Assembly: GCA_016713825.1 (NCBI GenBank)
Contig: JADJOJ010000004.1
Span: 248,001 to 312,000, forward strand
Length of the DNA stretch: 64,000 nucleotides
Direction: 5' to 3'
Origin: Candidatus Leptofilum gracile
GTDB taxonomy: Bacteria; Chloroflexota; Anaerolineae; Promineifilales; Promineifilaceae
Of the stretch, positions 34,631 to 42,687 are shown one piece after another; position 1 is the first letter of the stretch; the number at the start of each line of letters is the position of its first letter. The notes beneath the pieces are model-generated. The model ran no database searches. It was not told the origin of the DNA and was given only the letters and a program-made list of their open reading frames with translations. The translations under genes were made by a program, and so were the position numbers.

Positions 34631-36076
34631 CTATGAGCTGGGCACTCTCCAATCATTGCCGATGATGATCAGGATATCGTAGTCGCCGTCGGGATTGGTG
34701 CCGCTGCTGACGTTGAGCGGTGGGACGTGCATCAACTGGGTCAGGTAGCGGCTGGTGTTGGGGTATGATCCATAGGTGACAATTTGGGAGGTGAGGTAAG
34801 TCGAGGCGTCGGCATTACCGATTTCTACTACGTTAATGCCAAACGATTGCAAATATTCCTGCGTAGAGGCGGCCAGGCCAAATTCGGCTGTGCCGTTGAG
34901 CACGGCGATGCGGGCATCTTCAGCTGCCATGAGCGCGGGAAGGTTTTCAATAACCGGCGTGGGAATAGCCGGGGGGGCAAACAACTGGTCTCGCAGCTGG
35001 CGGATATTTTCGCGTACGGGTACCAGCACCTGACGGCCGTCTGGGGTTGTTTCGTTGTAGACATAGTTAAAGTCGAGAACGGCCGTACGAATACTGTCAC
35101 GCGGAATATCCTGCGCCAGCAGGGCAAGCTGAATCGCTTCATCCAGCGTCATGTTGGTGCGCGCGTTTTCTTGCGACGTTTGCCACAGCTGCGGTGCCTG
35201 GGCAATGAGCTGCGGCAGGCTGTTCAGACTGAACACCTGCTCGCGCACTGCCAGAATCACGGCTTGCTGGCGCGCGGCGCGATCAACATCGCCGCCGAAT
35301 GTGGCCCGGGTACGGGCATACTTCAGCGCTGCCTCACCATCTAAATGTTGTTCGCCTGCTTCAATAGAAAAAGGATCATAACCATAGCACCGGTCGGGGT
35401 AATTCGGATCGTTAATTGGTTCTGGCACATCAATATCAATGCCGCCGACCAAATCAACAACCTCTACAAATGCATCAAAATTAACGGCAACATAATAATC
35501 AACGGGTACCCCTAATAAAGTCTCAACGGTTTGGACGGCCAACGCAGGCCCGCCACCGGGATATTCATAAACTTCGCCCAGGTAGTTGGCCTGGTTAATG
35601 CGGTCTACGCCAAAATCGGGAATCTCTACCCACAAATCGCGCGGCAATGATAAAACGGCCGCAGACAACCCAACCGGATCAATTGTCAGAATCATCATGC
35701 TGTCGGTGTGGGTGGGGCCATCTTCTTCGCATCGTTGGTCGATGCCCATAAGCAAAATGGAAACGCGGTTTTTGCCGTCCCAGCGATGAAACGCATCGGT
35801 AGAAAAGATGGACGCTGGCTCGCTGCTACCAGGATCGGTAGAGGAATCGCTGCTGCTGGGCGCTGGCAACGTTTGCACAGCATCCACATTGCTGCTGCTG
35901 GCATTGGCAAAATCGGGGTTGATCACTTCCAAAGAGGAAACGGTTTTTTGAACTGTTTGGTACAGCCAAACCGAACTGCCAATAAGCAAAATAATAATAC
36001 CCAGCCCCAGCAGCGCTGCTGCCCAAAGCGGTAAGCGAATTCGGGGCGGGGTGCGACGAGATGAATTGGATTTCAT
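34631..36076 (-). CDS. LytR-CpsA-Psr family protein with LytR_C domain
   Basis: 481 residues. Short cytosolic basic tail, one membrane helix at about 17-42, Ser-rich spacer, LCP catalytic domain at about 100-290 (NRVSILLMGIDQR, THTDSMMILTIDP, LSLPRDLWVEIP, RINQANYLGE, VGGIDIDVPEP, LKYARTRATFGGDVDRAARQQ), and a C-terminal LytR_C domain (RIAVLNGTAEFGLA...). LCP enzymes transfer polymers from undecaprenyl carriers to peptidoglycan or proteins outside the membrane. Divergent from a GT-C glycosyltransferase, so both probably serve surface glycopolymer assembly. Confidence 0.92.
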   Translation of the reverse strand: MKSNSSRRTPPRIRLPLWAAALLGLGIIILLIGSSVWLYQTVQKTVSSLEVINPDFANASSSNVDAVQTLPAPSSSDSSTDPGSSEPASIFSTDAFHRWDGKNRVSILLMGIDQRCEEDGPTHTDSMMILTIDPVGLSAAVLSLPRDLWVEIPDFGVDRINQANYLGEVYEYPGGGPALAVQTVETLLGVPVDYYVAVNFDAFVEVVDLVGGIDIDVPEPINDPNYPDRCYGYDPFSIEAGEQHLDGEAALKYARTRATFGGDVDRAARQQAVILAVREQVFSLNSLPQLIAQAPQLWQTSQENARTNMTLDEAIQLALLAQDIPRDSIRTAVLDFNYVYNETTPDGRQVLVPVRENIRQLRDQLFAPPAIPTPVIENLPALMAAEDARIAVLNGTAEFGLAASTQEYLQSFGINVVEIGNADASTYLTSQIVTYGSYPNTSRYLTQLMHVPPLNVSSGTNPDGDYDILIIIGNDWRVPSS

Positions 36077-36176
36077 ATCTATAATGCGCGTTCCATGCCG
36101 GAATGGCGTAGGCGATTATAGCATAAAACCGTAAGGCAACGTCAAAAATTGATTTTGGCCGCCACTGTGCCTTGCT

Positions 36177-36205
36177 TTGACGGGGTGCTGGGGCTACTTT
36201 ATAAT
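36177..36205 (+). promoter_or_regulatory. Near-consensus sigma-70 promoter, almost leaderless
   Basis: TTGACG (36177-36182), 17-base spacer, TATAAT (36200-36205). The ATG of the glycosyltransferase begins 12 bases after the -10 box, so the transcript would have a leader of only about 5-6 bases and no Shine-Dalgarno site. Confidence 0.75.
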
Positions 36206-36217
36206 GCGCCTCTTGTG

Positions 36218-38221
36218 ATGAACCGATACCCCAAATGGCTCCCGATTTTGCTGATTGTGCTGCTGGCGTTTGGCCTGCGTCTTTACGCGCTTACCCACAT
36301 TCCCCCTGGGCTGACACATGACGAAGCAAACCATGGCCGGGAGGCGATTGGCATTTTAAACGGGGTGTGGCTGTTTATTTTTCCGCTGAATTATGGCAGT
36401 GAACCGGTGTACAGCTACACGGCTGCGGCCAGCATGTGGCTGCTGGGCCAGACGCTATTTGCGCTGCGTTTTGTGAATGTTTTATTTAGCGTTTTGGCGG
36501 TTGGGGTGGGTTATTTATGGGTGCGTCGCCGCTTTAACGAGACGACAGCGTTGGTAACGGCCGTTCTCCTCTCCATCACTTTTTGGCCTTTAGCTTCCGC
36601 ACGAGAGGCGCTGCGGGCGGGCATGCTGCCATTTTTTATGGGTACGGCCGTTTGGTTCTTCTGGCTCCTTTTAGACCAACGAGATAGGCAATCGCGCCGC
36701 CGCTGGGGGGTGGCGCTGGCTTTTGGCATCAGCGTGGCGATAACCCTGCACATCTATTTGGCCGCCCGGGTGGCCTGGCTAATTTTCCCCCTCTTTTTGG
36801 CGTATTTGGCGTGGCAGCAGCGGGAAAGCTTTCGCCAAAGCTGGCGTTATGGGCTGGCCGGGCTGCTGCTGACGGGGGTGCTGGTGACGCCGCTGTTTGT
36901 TTACCTGGCGCAAAATCCGTACGCGCTCACTCGCCTTAGCATGTTGGATGGCCCGCTGGAAAATTTGCGCAATGGCAACCTGCTGCCCCTGTGGCAAAAC
37001 GCAACCTCCGCGCTGCTGGCCTTCATCTGGCCGGGGTATGGCGACCAGTTTTTGGCGTACAACATTCCGGGGCGGCCCGTGTTTGATGCGGTTTCGGCCG
37101 TTTTTTTTGTGCTTGGGTTGGGGGTGAGTTTGTGGCGCTGGAAACGGCCGTCTTACACCTTTCTTCTTCTCTGGTTTGGCGTTGGTATCTTGCCCTCGCT
37201 CATCACCGGCCCCACGGCCAACACCACGCGCAACCTGGCCGCGCTGATTCCCATTTTTGTGCTGCCAGCCATTGGGTTTGAAACGGCCGTTCAGCCCCTC
37301 AAAGCCAACATCAAAACCGCACCCCGCTGGCTGCCCGCCGCACTGGCCACCGTCTGGCTGCTGTTTGCCGGCTGGCGCAGCGCCACCGACTACTTCATCA
37401 CCTGGGCCAATGACCCAGACGTGCGCGGCGCATACCAGGTTAACCTCATTGCTGCCCTGGATTATCTGGCAGACCAAAACCCAACGGAGCCAGTGCTGCT
37501 CTCCACCGTCTATCCCGGCCCGGCGCATGACCCGTCCATCAATCTGGTACTCACAGGTGAAGAGGCCAACAAGCGCTGGGCCGACGCTCGCTGGGCGCTG
37601 GTGGCTCCCGGCGGCCACAGCAGCCGCAGCCTCATTCCCGCCTCCACGCCGCCCCATCCATTTTTTGCCCGATGGCTGGAACCAGGCCAAACCGTCTCCC
37701 TGCGCCCCACCGATCTGGACCCCAATTTTACCGACTTTTGGCTGGATGCGTCCCAAATGCAAGCCTGGGCGCAAGCGCCTGGGCTGGCCAACTTCAACAA
37801 CGCCCTCACCCTGCACCACGCCGAATGGCTCAACCCCGTAAATCCGGGCGAAACGGCCGAACTCCTCCTCATCTGGCGCGTTACCAACCCGGAAAACGTG
37901 GGGCCGATTGTGCCGCCCGTGTTCACCACCGACGTGGTCATGTTCACCCAGCTTTTAGACGCATCTGGGGTGCCGTTTGCCCAGCGCGACGCGCTCGATG
38001 CGCCATCGTGGGGCTGGCAGGCGGGGGATTTGGTGGCTCAGATTCATGCCATCGCCATCCCGGCTGAGACTGCGCCCGGCCGCTACCAGGCCATCGTCGG
38101 CATTTACGACCGGCTTTCTGGCGATCGCCTGCCGATTTTGGGGGATGATGGGGAAGTGGTGGGGGATTTTACGGCCGTTCCGACACTACAACTAGGCGAT
38201 TCAGCCAGTTTTGCGGATTAG
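36218..38221 (+). CDS. GT-C membrane glycosyltransferase (PMT/ArnT-like)
   Basis: 667 residues. First helix then the catalytic acidic motif in the first outside loop (HIPPGLTHDEANHGREA), repeated hydrophobic helices to about 415, REALRAGMLPFF loop, and a 230-residue soluble C-terminal domain. The polyprenyl-phosphate sugar donor is inferred from family membership. The ATG at 36218 is chosen from the promoter position; the ATG at 36149 lies upstream of the -35. Paralogue of 42688-44781 and 44931-47009 but lacks their heptamer insertions. Confidence 0.87.
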   Translation: MNRYPKWLPILLIVLLAFGLRLYALTHIPPGLTHDEANHGREAIGILNGVWLFIFPLNYGSEPVYSYTAAASMWLLGQTLFALRFVNVLFSVLAVGVGYLWVRRRFNETTALVTAVLLSITFWPLASAREALRAGMLPFFMGTAVWFFWLLLDQRDRQSRRRWGVALAFGISVAITLHIYLAARVAWLIFPLFLAYLAWQQRESFRQSWRYGLAGLLLTGVLVTPLFVYLAQNPYALTRLSMLDGPLENLRNGNLLPLWQNATSALLAFIWPGYGDQFLAYNIPGRPVFDAVSAVFFVLGLGVSLWRWKRPSYTFLLLWFGVGILPSLITGPTANTTRNLAALIPIFVLPAIGFETAVQPLKANIKTAPRWLPAALATVWLLFAGWRSATDYFITWANDPDVRGAYQVNLIAALDYLADQNPTEPVLLSTVYPGPAHDPSINLVLTGEEANKRWADARWALVAPGGHSSRSLIPASTPPHPFFARWLEPGQTVSLRPTDLDPNFTDFWLDASQMQAWAQAPGLANFNNALTLHHAEWLNPVNPGETAELLLIWRVTNPENVGPIVPPVFTTDVVMFTQLLDASGVPFAQRDALDAPSWGWQAGDLVAQIHAIAIPAETAPGRYQAIVGIYDRLSGDRLPILGDDGEVVGDFTAVPTLQLGDSASFAD

Positions 38222-38241
38222 GCAAGCTAAGCAAGCGTTTC

Positions 38242-38733
38242 TTACTCGACTGGAGTAGTTTTTAGCTTCGTAATTTTGTGTATAGAAAAGAAAAGAATGT
38301 ACACTCCAAAACCTACAAAAATCAAATCTCGGAATGAAAAAGGGCTATTTTCTGTAGACTGAAAAATTGCCAAAGCACCGAAAGCGACTATAAAAACCAT
38401 TCCTGTAATAACGCCTGAAAAAGCTTCTGTTTTGGGTCTTTGATTGCTTTGACGTAGTTCACTGATGCTGTCCCAAATCATCAATGGTCCAAAGTAAAAC
38501 CCCAACAAACCATAAATCAAATCACTGATTTGCGATTCTTGAGAATAATCCCACAAAGAGACACCCCCGAATGCCATGAATAACCCAGTACCGCCAATTA
38601 TCAACAGAATATTTCGCCACTTCCAGGCAGTTGTGCCTCTGACTTTGGAACTTTTTGAGAAGACGCCTAAAAGAAGCCCTGTAAAAAAGGCAACAATTCC
38701 TATGAACAATACCGCGTCAATAAGCGAACTCAT
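38242..38733 (-). CDS. Small multi-pass membrane protein, unknown
   Basis: 163 residues with four hydrophobic helices (about 5-25, 40-60, 75-95, 108-160). GGAGG lies seven bases upstream of the ATG at 38733. Base composition is clearly more AT-rich than its neighbours and it carries no ACGGCCGT copy, so it may be a recent arrival. No family recognised. Confidence 0.65.
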   Translation of the reverse strand: MSSLIDAVLFIGIVAFFTGLLLGVFSKSSKVRGTTAWKWRNILLIIGGTGLFMAFGGVSLWDYSQESQISDLIYGLLGFYFGPLMIWDSISELRQSNQRPKTEAFSGVITGMVFIVAFGALAIFQSTENSPFSFRDLIFVGFGVYILFFSIHKITKLKTTPVE

Positions 38734-38916
38734 GAAGCTTCCTCCACACATTCTTTTCTGAAATCACATCTGGCGACAATGAAAATATCTTAGCAGTTTT
38801 AGGATTTTATTCAAACTATTTTTAGCGGGAATAGGTAGGCTTAAGGGATTCGGAGAAATTGTGCCGAACACGCTGATAAATTGATCATTTACTTTACATA
38901 GTGTAACTTTTTCCGT

Positions 38917-39936
38917 ATGATTGGGCGCATGAGCAACCCGCAGCTGCCCGAAAATTTGTCCGTTGAGGAACTTGAGCAGTTACTGTACCGCAAGAAGCAC
39001 GCCTTGCGCCGCCAACGCTTGCAGCGGCTCAAGGCAGAAGGGCGCGTGGTGGATGTGGCGGGTCTGCCCGCCCCCAATGCCAGGCCGCCCGCGCTGCCCC
39101 GTCCGCAAGCAGCCCCCAGCGGTGCCCTGCGCCAATACCAGCTCCAATTTGAAGATGAGCCGGAACCCACTCCAGAAATAGCACACAATGACGGAACGAG
39201 GAAGAGGGGAAACGGCCGTACCTTCCTCAACCGCCTCCTCTTTTTGGTAGAAGTGGGGGCGGTGGTTGGATTGGTCCTGGTGCTATTCAATTTGTGGGGT
39301 ACCCAGCGCGATCTCAATCAGGAATTGGCCCAGGTGCAGCAATCTCAGGCGGTGGCTTTGTCTTTGCCCACGCCAACGGCCGCGCCGCTCATTGATTTGG
39401 TGGTGTTGCCCACGGGACATCGGTTTGTAGACGGCCGTTCCCCCGAACCCGTCGAATCTGGCGACATCCCCGCCCATCTGCTGCCCGCCATGCAGGCGTA
39501 CAAACCGCCACCGCTGCCCACCCCCGGCCCCGAACAAGCCCGCATCATCGAAATTCCCGGCATTGGCGTCAACGCCCCCATCGTGCCCGGCGTCTACGAT
39601 TGGGAACAGCTCAAGCGGGGCGTGGGGCACCACACCGGCTCTGCCCTGCCAGGGCAGGCGGGTAACATGGTCCTGGCCGCCCACAACGACATCTACGGCG
39701 AAATCTTCCGCGATCTGGACAAGCTCTCCCCCGGTGATGAGTTCACCATCTCCACTGGGGCACGTAGCTACACCTACGTCGTCACCAAAATTGAGATTGT
39801 AGAGCCTACGGAGGTTGAGGTAATGCAGGCCACCGCGCATGCCAGCGCCACGCTCATCTCCTGCTATCCTTACCGCATCAACACCCAGCGCATCGTCGTC
39901 TTCGCTGACCTCAAAACCAACAACCCCGCCTCTTAA
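38917..39936 (+). CDS. Sortase family protein
   Basis: 339 residues. Long N-terminal cytosolic region (charged, about 100 residues), membrane helix at about 108-130, Pro-rich spacer, then a sortase domain: IEIPGIGVNAPIV, catalytic His in MVLAAHNDIYGEIFRDLDKLSPGDE, catalytic Cys in ATLISCYPYRINTQRIVV, followed by the Arg. It would cleave a sorting motif and link proteins on the surface; no LPxTG-type substrate is evident nearby. Start could be 38917 or 38929; neither has a ribosome site. Confidence 0.9.
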   Translation: MIGRMSNPQLPENLSVEELEQLLYRKKHALRRQRLQRLKAEGRVVDVAGLPAPNARPPALPRPQAAPSGALRQYQLQFEDEPEPTPEIAHNDGTRKRGNGRTFLNRLLFLVEVGAVVGLVLVLFNLWGTQRDLNQELAQVQQSQAVALSLPTPTAAPLIDLVVLPTGHRFVDGRSPEPVESGDIPAHLLPAMQAYKPPPLPTPGPEQARIIEIPGIGVNAPIVPGVYDWEQLKRGVGHHTGSALPGQAGNMVLAAHNDIYGEIFRDLDKLSPGDEFTISTGARSYTYVVTKIEIVEPTEVEVMQATAHASATLISCYPYRINTQRIVVFADLKTNNPAS

Positions 39937-39968
39937 GTAAAGTGCAGAAAGTTTTTGAAAAATAATCA

Positions 39969-40032
39969 TCAAAGATTTCAAAGATTTTCCCCCCTAAATC
40001 TGCGAAATCTGTTGATAAAGAATTTTGAAAAC
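39969..40032. repeat. AATCTGCGAAATCT element, copy 2
   Basis: AAAGATTTCAAAGATTTTCC, then AAATCTGCGAAATCTGTTGA and TAAAGAATTTTGAAAAC. Nearly identical over about 35 bases to 21895-21926 and the inverse of 56050-56100. Confidence 0.75.
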
Positions 40033-40048
40033 TTTTTTCCAACCACTT

Positions 40049-40336
40049 AGTGCTTTGTTAGGCAATTTTGTTAGTAAAGTTTTTGGCAAAACCCACAAAG
40101 CTTCCAGTGCTCTGATTGGTTTTGCCTTGTAAAAGAATTTAGCTAACAGAGCACTTAGGATGCGTTTACAAATAACTTTTGCTAAGAAAACGCATCCGCA
40201 AGGTTTGCCCGTTTACCAAAACCCAAAGTTAAAAACGGGCAAACCCTTAGTAAGCGGCCAACAACAACTTCCCCTTTTAGATGGGCGCTTACGGCTAAAC
40301 CGTCTGCACCATTCCGTTAACTTATTTGCGGACGGT
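40049..40336. repeat. Array of stable hairpins, unknown element
   Basis: An imperfect palindrome AGTGCTTTGTTAG/CTAACAGAGCACT (40049-40155) enclosing GGCAAAACC/GGTTTTGCC (40085-40126). Then GGATGCGTTT/AAACGCATCC (40158-40197), GGTTTGCCCGTTT/AAACGGGCAAACC (40202-40245), GTAAGCG/CGCTTAC (40250-40292) and ACCGTC/GACGGT (40299-40336). The 40158-40249 part has a diverged copy at 62820-62911 with compensatory stem changes. No reading frame is convincing and no ACGGCCGT occurs in it. Possible structured RNA or non-autonomous mobile DNA. Confidence 0.65.
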
Positions 40337-40485
40337 CATTTAACGCCCAAAAGTTCGCTAGAGATTGCCCCATTTAGATTGGGAGCCGTCTACAGCTTTG
40401 TAACCAAAGTGGACTCATCTGTGTCCTATTTTCAAGGGAGACTTCATGAGTTGGCGCACCCTCGCGAATGAAAAATCAGCAGATT

Positions 40486-40555
40486 CAACAGATTTCTCCT
40501 AATTTCTCTGTGTAATTCTGTGCTTCTCCGTGTAACTCTGTGTTCCGGTTTTTAA
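40486..40555. repeat. CTCTGTG-type low-complexity repeat
   Basis: Runs of TCTGTGTAATTCTGTG and TCCGTGTAACTCTGTG in the spacer before the small membrane gene; same family as 44785-44840 in the opposite sense. Confidence 0.6.
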
Positions 40556-40673
40556 TTTTATGGGAGCCCAGCTTGTTGGTTTCGCAAATGGGTGCTGCTG
40601 CAGAAAGTGGCGTGTTTTCTGTTCTGGCGGTAAGATGACGTGGGTAATTTTTTAATGAAAGGAAGGGCAAGAA

Positions 40674-40874
40674 ATGGCCAAAGATAGAGCCAGCCGTCGG
40701 GCCAAATTGCGGCAGCAGACGGCCGAAAATGCCAACGTAGTAGACAAAAAACGAGACAGCAACACAACCTTTGCTCAGGAATACGCTTATGTGCTCAAAG
40801 ATTTGCGGCGCGTTTTCCTGTTGGCAGCCATTATGTTTGTTTTGCTGATAGTTTTGAACATTGTTTTGCTGTAG
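40674..40874 (+). CDS. Small single-helix membrane protein
   Basis: 66 residues: 45 charged residues (MAKDRASRRAKLRQQ...) followed by one helix of about 20 residues (VFLLAAIMFVLLIVLNIVLL) at the C-terminus. GGAAGGG is seven bases upstream. It resembles a SecE-sized tail-anchored protein but lacks SecE motifs. Located just upstream of the infC promoter. Function unknown. Confidence 0.65.
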   Translation: MAKDRASRRAKLRQQTAENANVVDKKRDSNTTFAQEYAYVLKDLRRVFLLAAIMFVLLIVLNIVLL

Positions 40875-40923
40875 GAACGGCCGTTCCCCGTCGCAAACAA
40901 GGCGCGGCTTCAGGGCAAAATGT

Positions 40924-40952
40924 TTGACGCTCCCAGACTGATGTGATATGAT
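40924..40952 (+). promoter_or_regulatory. infC operon promoter
   Basis: TTGACG (40924-40929), 17-base spacer, TATGAT (40947-40952). It gives an untranslated leader of about 90 bases before the infC AUU start. Confidence 0.75.
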
Positions 40953-40963
40953 TTTTGCTCAGT

Positions 40964-41008
40964 TCCGGTCTTCTGACCGGACTATTTGTTTCTTTATCGA
41001 CCGGGCAG
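40964..41008 (+). promoter_or_regulatory. infC leader with competing stems
   Basis: TCCGGTC-TTCT-GACCGGA forms a tight hairpin. A second GACCGG about 25 bases downstream can compete for the same CCGGTC. This arrangement allows two exclusive folds, as in attenuated ribosomal-protein leaders. Confidence 0.45.
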
Positions 41009-41050
41009 TTGGCGTCAATTGCTCACTTTAATAACTGGAGAACATTAGCT

Positions 41051-41599
41051 ATTCGAAAACGGCGCAGTAGTAATCGTACAAGGGTCGAAGCAGGCCCGGA
41101 ATATCGTATTAACCGGCGTATACGGGTTCGCGAGGTTCGTTTAATCGACCATAACGGCGAAAACCACGGAGTTGTGCCTATCAACCAGGCATTGCAATTG
41201 GCTGAAGAAGCCGAGTTGGACCTGGTAGAAGTGGCCCCTAACGCTAACCCGCCAGTTTGCCGCATTATGGATTACGGCAAATTTGCCTACGAAAAAACAA
41301 AGCGAGAGCGTGAAGCGCGCAAGCAGCAGAAGCAGATTGAAATCAAAACGCTGCGCTTGACGCCCAGAACCTCAGATTTTCATCGCGATGTTTACGTGAG
41401 TAAAGCCAAAAAATGGCTCGAAGAAGGCAAAAAGGTTAAGTTTCAGGTCCGTTTTAAAGCGCGTGAGATCACCTACCCAGAAATCGGCCAACAAACGCTT
41501 GAAGAAATTGCCGAAGCATTGGGTGATATTGCCGAAGTGGAACAGGAACCAAAGCTGGAAGGCTGGTCGATGACCCTCTTGTTGAATCCAACAGGTTAG
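41051..41599 (+). CDS. infC: Translation initiation factor IF-3
   Basis: 182 residues. N-domain YRINRRIRVREVRLID, VEVAPNANPPVCRIMDYGKFAYEK-K linker, and C-domain IKTLRLTPRTSDFHRDVYVSKAKKWLEEGKKVKF to the end. The start is placed at ATT (41051), ten bases after GGAG (41037-41040), because no ATG or GTG occurs at the right place and infC genes commonly use AUU for self-regulation by IF-3. First gene of infC-rpmI-rplT. No ACGGCCGT occurs between 40880 and 42640. Confidence 0.95.
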   Translation: MRKRRSSNRTRVEAGPEYRINRRIRVREVRLIDHNGENHGVVPINQALQLAEEAELDLVEVAPNANPPVCRIMDYGKFAYEKTKREREARKQQKQIEIKTLRLTPRTSDFHRDVYVSKAKKWLEEGKKVKFQVRFKAREITYPEIGQQTLEEIAEALGDIAEVEQEPKLEGWSMTLLLNPTG

Positions 41600-41664
41600 T
41601 TTTGCAGCGTCCCTGCTGATTGACTAGCTGTTGTTTGTTCATAATAAAATGTAGGTATGTAGGC

Positions 41665-41686
41665 AAAGCCCCTCCGGGGGCTTTTG
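41665..41686 (+). terminator. Internal terminator/attenuator between infC and rpmI
   Basis: AAAGCCCC (41665-41672), TCCG loop, GGGGCTTT (41677-41684), one more T. The T-run is short, so it probably reduces rather than stops readthrough into rpmI. Confidence 0.6.
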
Positions 41687-41750
41687 TGTGAGAGTCAATT
41701 TTTAGAGTCCTTCTATATATTTGACACTTTCACCTGTTTAAGAGGAAAAA

Positions 41751-41999
41751 ATGGCTAAAGCAAAAAAGAAAAAATACAAATTGAAGACATACAAAGCGGC
41801 GGCCAAGCGTTTTCGCATGACGGGCAGCGGTAAGATTGTGCGCACCAAAGGTGGCAAAAGCCATTTGCGGCGGCGTAAATCCAAGCGGACCAAGCAGTTG
41901 TTTAGCCGCATGCTTGTTGTAGAAAACTCTGGCGATATTAAACGTATCAAACGGTTGGCCCCTTACCTGAAAAAATACAAAGCCAATCCGCCAGCTTAA
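41751..41999 (+). CDS. rpmI: 50S ribosomal protein L35
   Basis: 82 residues, slightly longer than the usual 65 because of a basic N-terminal stretch and a C-terminal tail. Core KLKTYKAAAKRFRMTGSGKI and GKSHLRRRKSKRTKQ matches L35. AGAGG lies six bases before the ATG. Lies between infC and rplT as in most bacteria. Confidence 0.95.
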   Translation: MAKAKKKKYKLKTYKAAAKRFRMTGSGKIVRTKGGKSHLRRRKSKRTKQLFSRMLVVENSGDIKRIKRLAPYLKKYKANPPA

Positions 42000-42025
42000 T
42001 TTATTAACTTACATGATGATTCGCT

Positions 42026-42070
42026 GCCTGGCCTCGGTCTTCCCTTTGGGAGCAGGCTTGAGCGCCAGGC
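42026..42070 (+). promoter_or_regulatory. Hairpin upstream of rplT
   Basis: GCCTGGC (42026-42032) pairs with GCCAGGC (42064-42070), with TTCCCTTTGGGAG-type pairing in the loop. In other bacteria L20 binds such leader structures to control its own operon; that role here is inferred. Confidence 0.45.
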
Positions 42071-42097
42071 CATCGCCACAAATGCGAGGTATAAAAA

Positions 42098-42454
42098 ATG
42101 AGAGTTAAAGGTGGGTTTACAACCCAACGTCGTCATAAAAAAATATTGAAGATGACGAAAGGCCAATGGGGGACGCGGAGCAAGCTGTTCCGTCGCGCCA
42201 ACGAGGCCATGATGAAATCTTACTGGTACGCGTACCGGGATCGTCGCGTGCGGCGTCGGGAATTCCGTCGCTTGTGGATTACGCGTATCAATGCGGCTAC
42301 CCGGATGCATGATTTGAGCTACAGCCGTTTTATGCACGGATTGAAATTGGCTAACGTCAATCTGGATCGCAAGGCTTTGGCGCATCTGGCGGTGCGGGAC
42401 GACGCTGCGTTTGCAGCTGTTGTGACGCTGGCAAAGGACGCGCTGGCGAACTAG
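42098..42454 (+). CDS. rplT: 50S ribosomal protein L20
   Basis: 118 residues, normal L20 length. MRVKGGFTTQRRHKKILK, GQWGTRSKLFRRANEAMMKSYWYAYRDRR, RREFRRLWITRINAA and YSRFMHGLK are diagnostic. It binds 23S rRNA early in assembly and usually represses the infC operon. Last gene, followed by a strong terminator. Confidence 0.97.
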   Translation: MRVKGGFTTQRRHKKILKMTKGQWGTRSKLFRRANEAMMKSYWYAYRDRRVRRREFRRLWITRINAATRMHDLSYSRFMHGLKLANVNLDRKALAHLAVRDDAAFAAVVTLAKDALAN

Positions 42455-42496
42455 GTTACAGGTTGCCTCATTAATCTTTTGATTGCCTACATTTTG

Positions 42497-42534
42497 AAAG
42501 CGCCTCGCATGATTGTGCGGGGCGCTTTTTTTTT
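42497..42534 (+). terminator. Strong terminator of the infC-rpmI-rplT operon
   Basis: AAAGCGCCTCGC (42497-42508) pairs with GCGGGGCGCTTT (42517-42528) over 12 bp with one G-T pair, followed by seven or more T residues. Confidence 0.92.
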
Positions 42535-42598
42535 AGTGCCAGGCACGGGGCGCGAATATTGGGTTAGACCACCACTGGTTGCCCCGTGCCTGGCACTT
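42535..42598. repeat. Perfect 17-bp inverted repeat
   Basis: AGTGCCAGGCACGGGGC and GCCCCGTGCCTGGCACT, loop of about 30 bases, directly abutting the terminator T-run. Confidence 0.85.
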
Positions 42599-42687
42599 TT
42601 GGCGGGGCGCTGTTTTGTTGAATGTTGGCTAAACGCAGGACGGCCGTATTTGTCTCCCCTCACGCGCTCTTGTAATATCCGCCAACG

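Noticed and set aside
40049..40160. Integron attC site
   Set aside because: GTTAG and CTAAC lie in the order opposite to attC ends, no integrase or cassette genes are present, and spacing does not fit.
40674..40874. secE
   Set aside because: Right size and one helix, but lacks the SecE W-P-x-x motif before the helix, and nusG is not adjacent.
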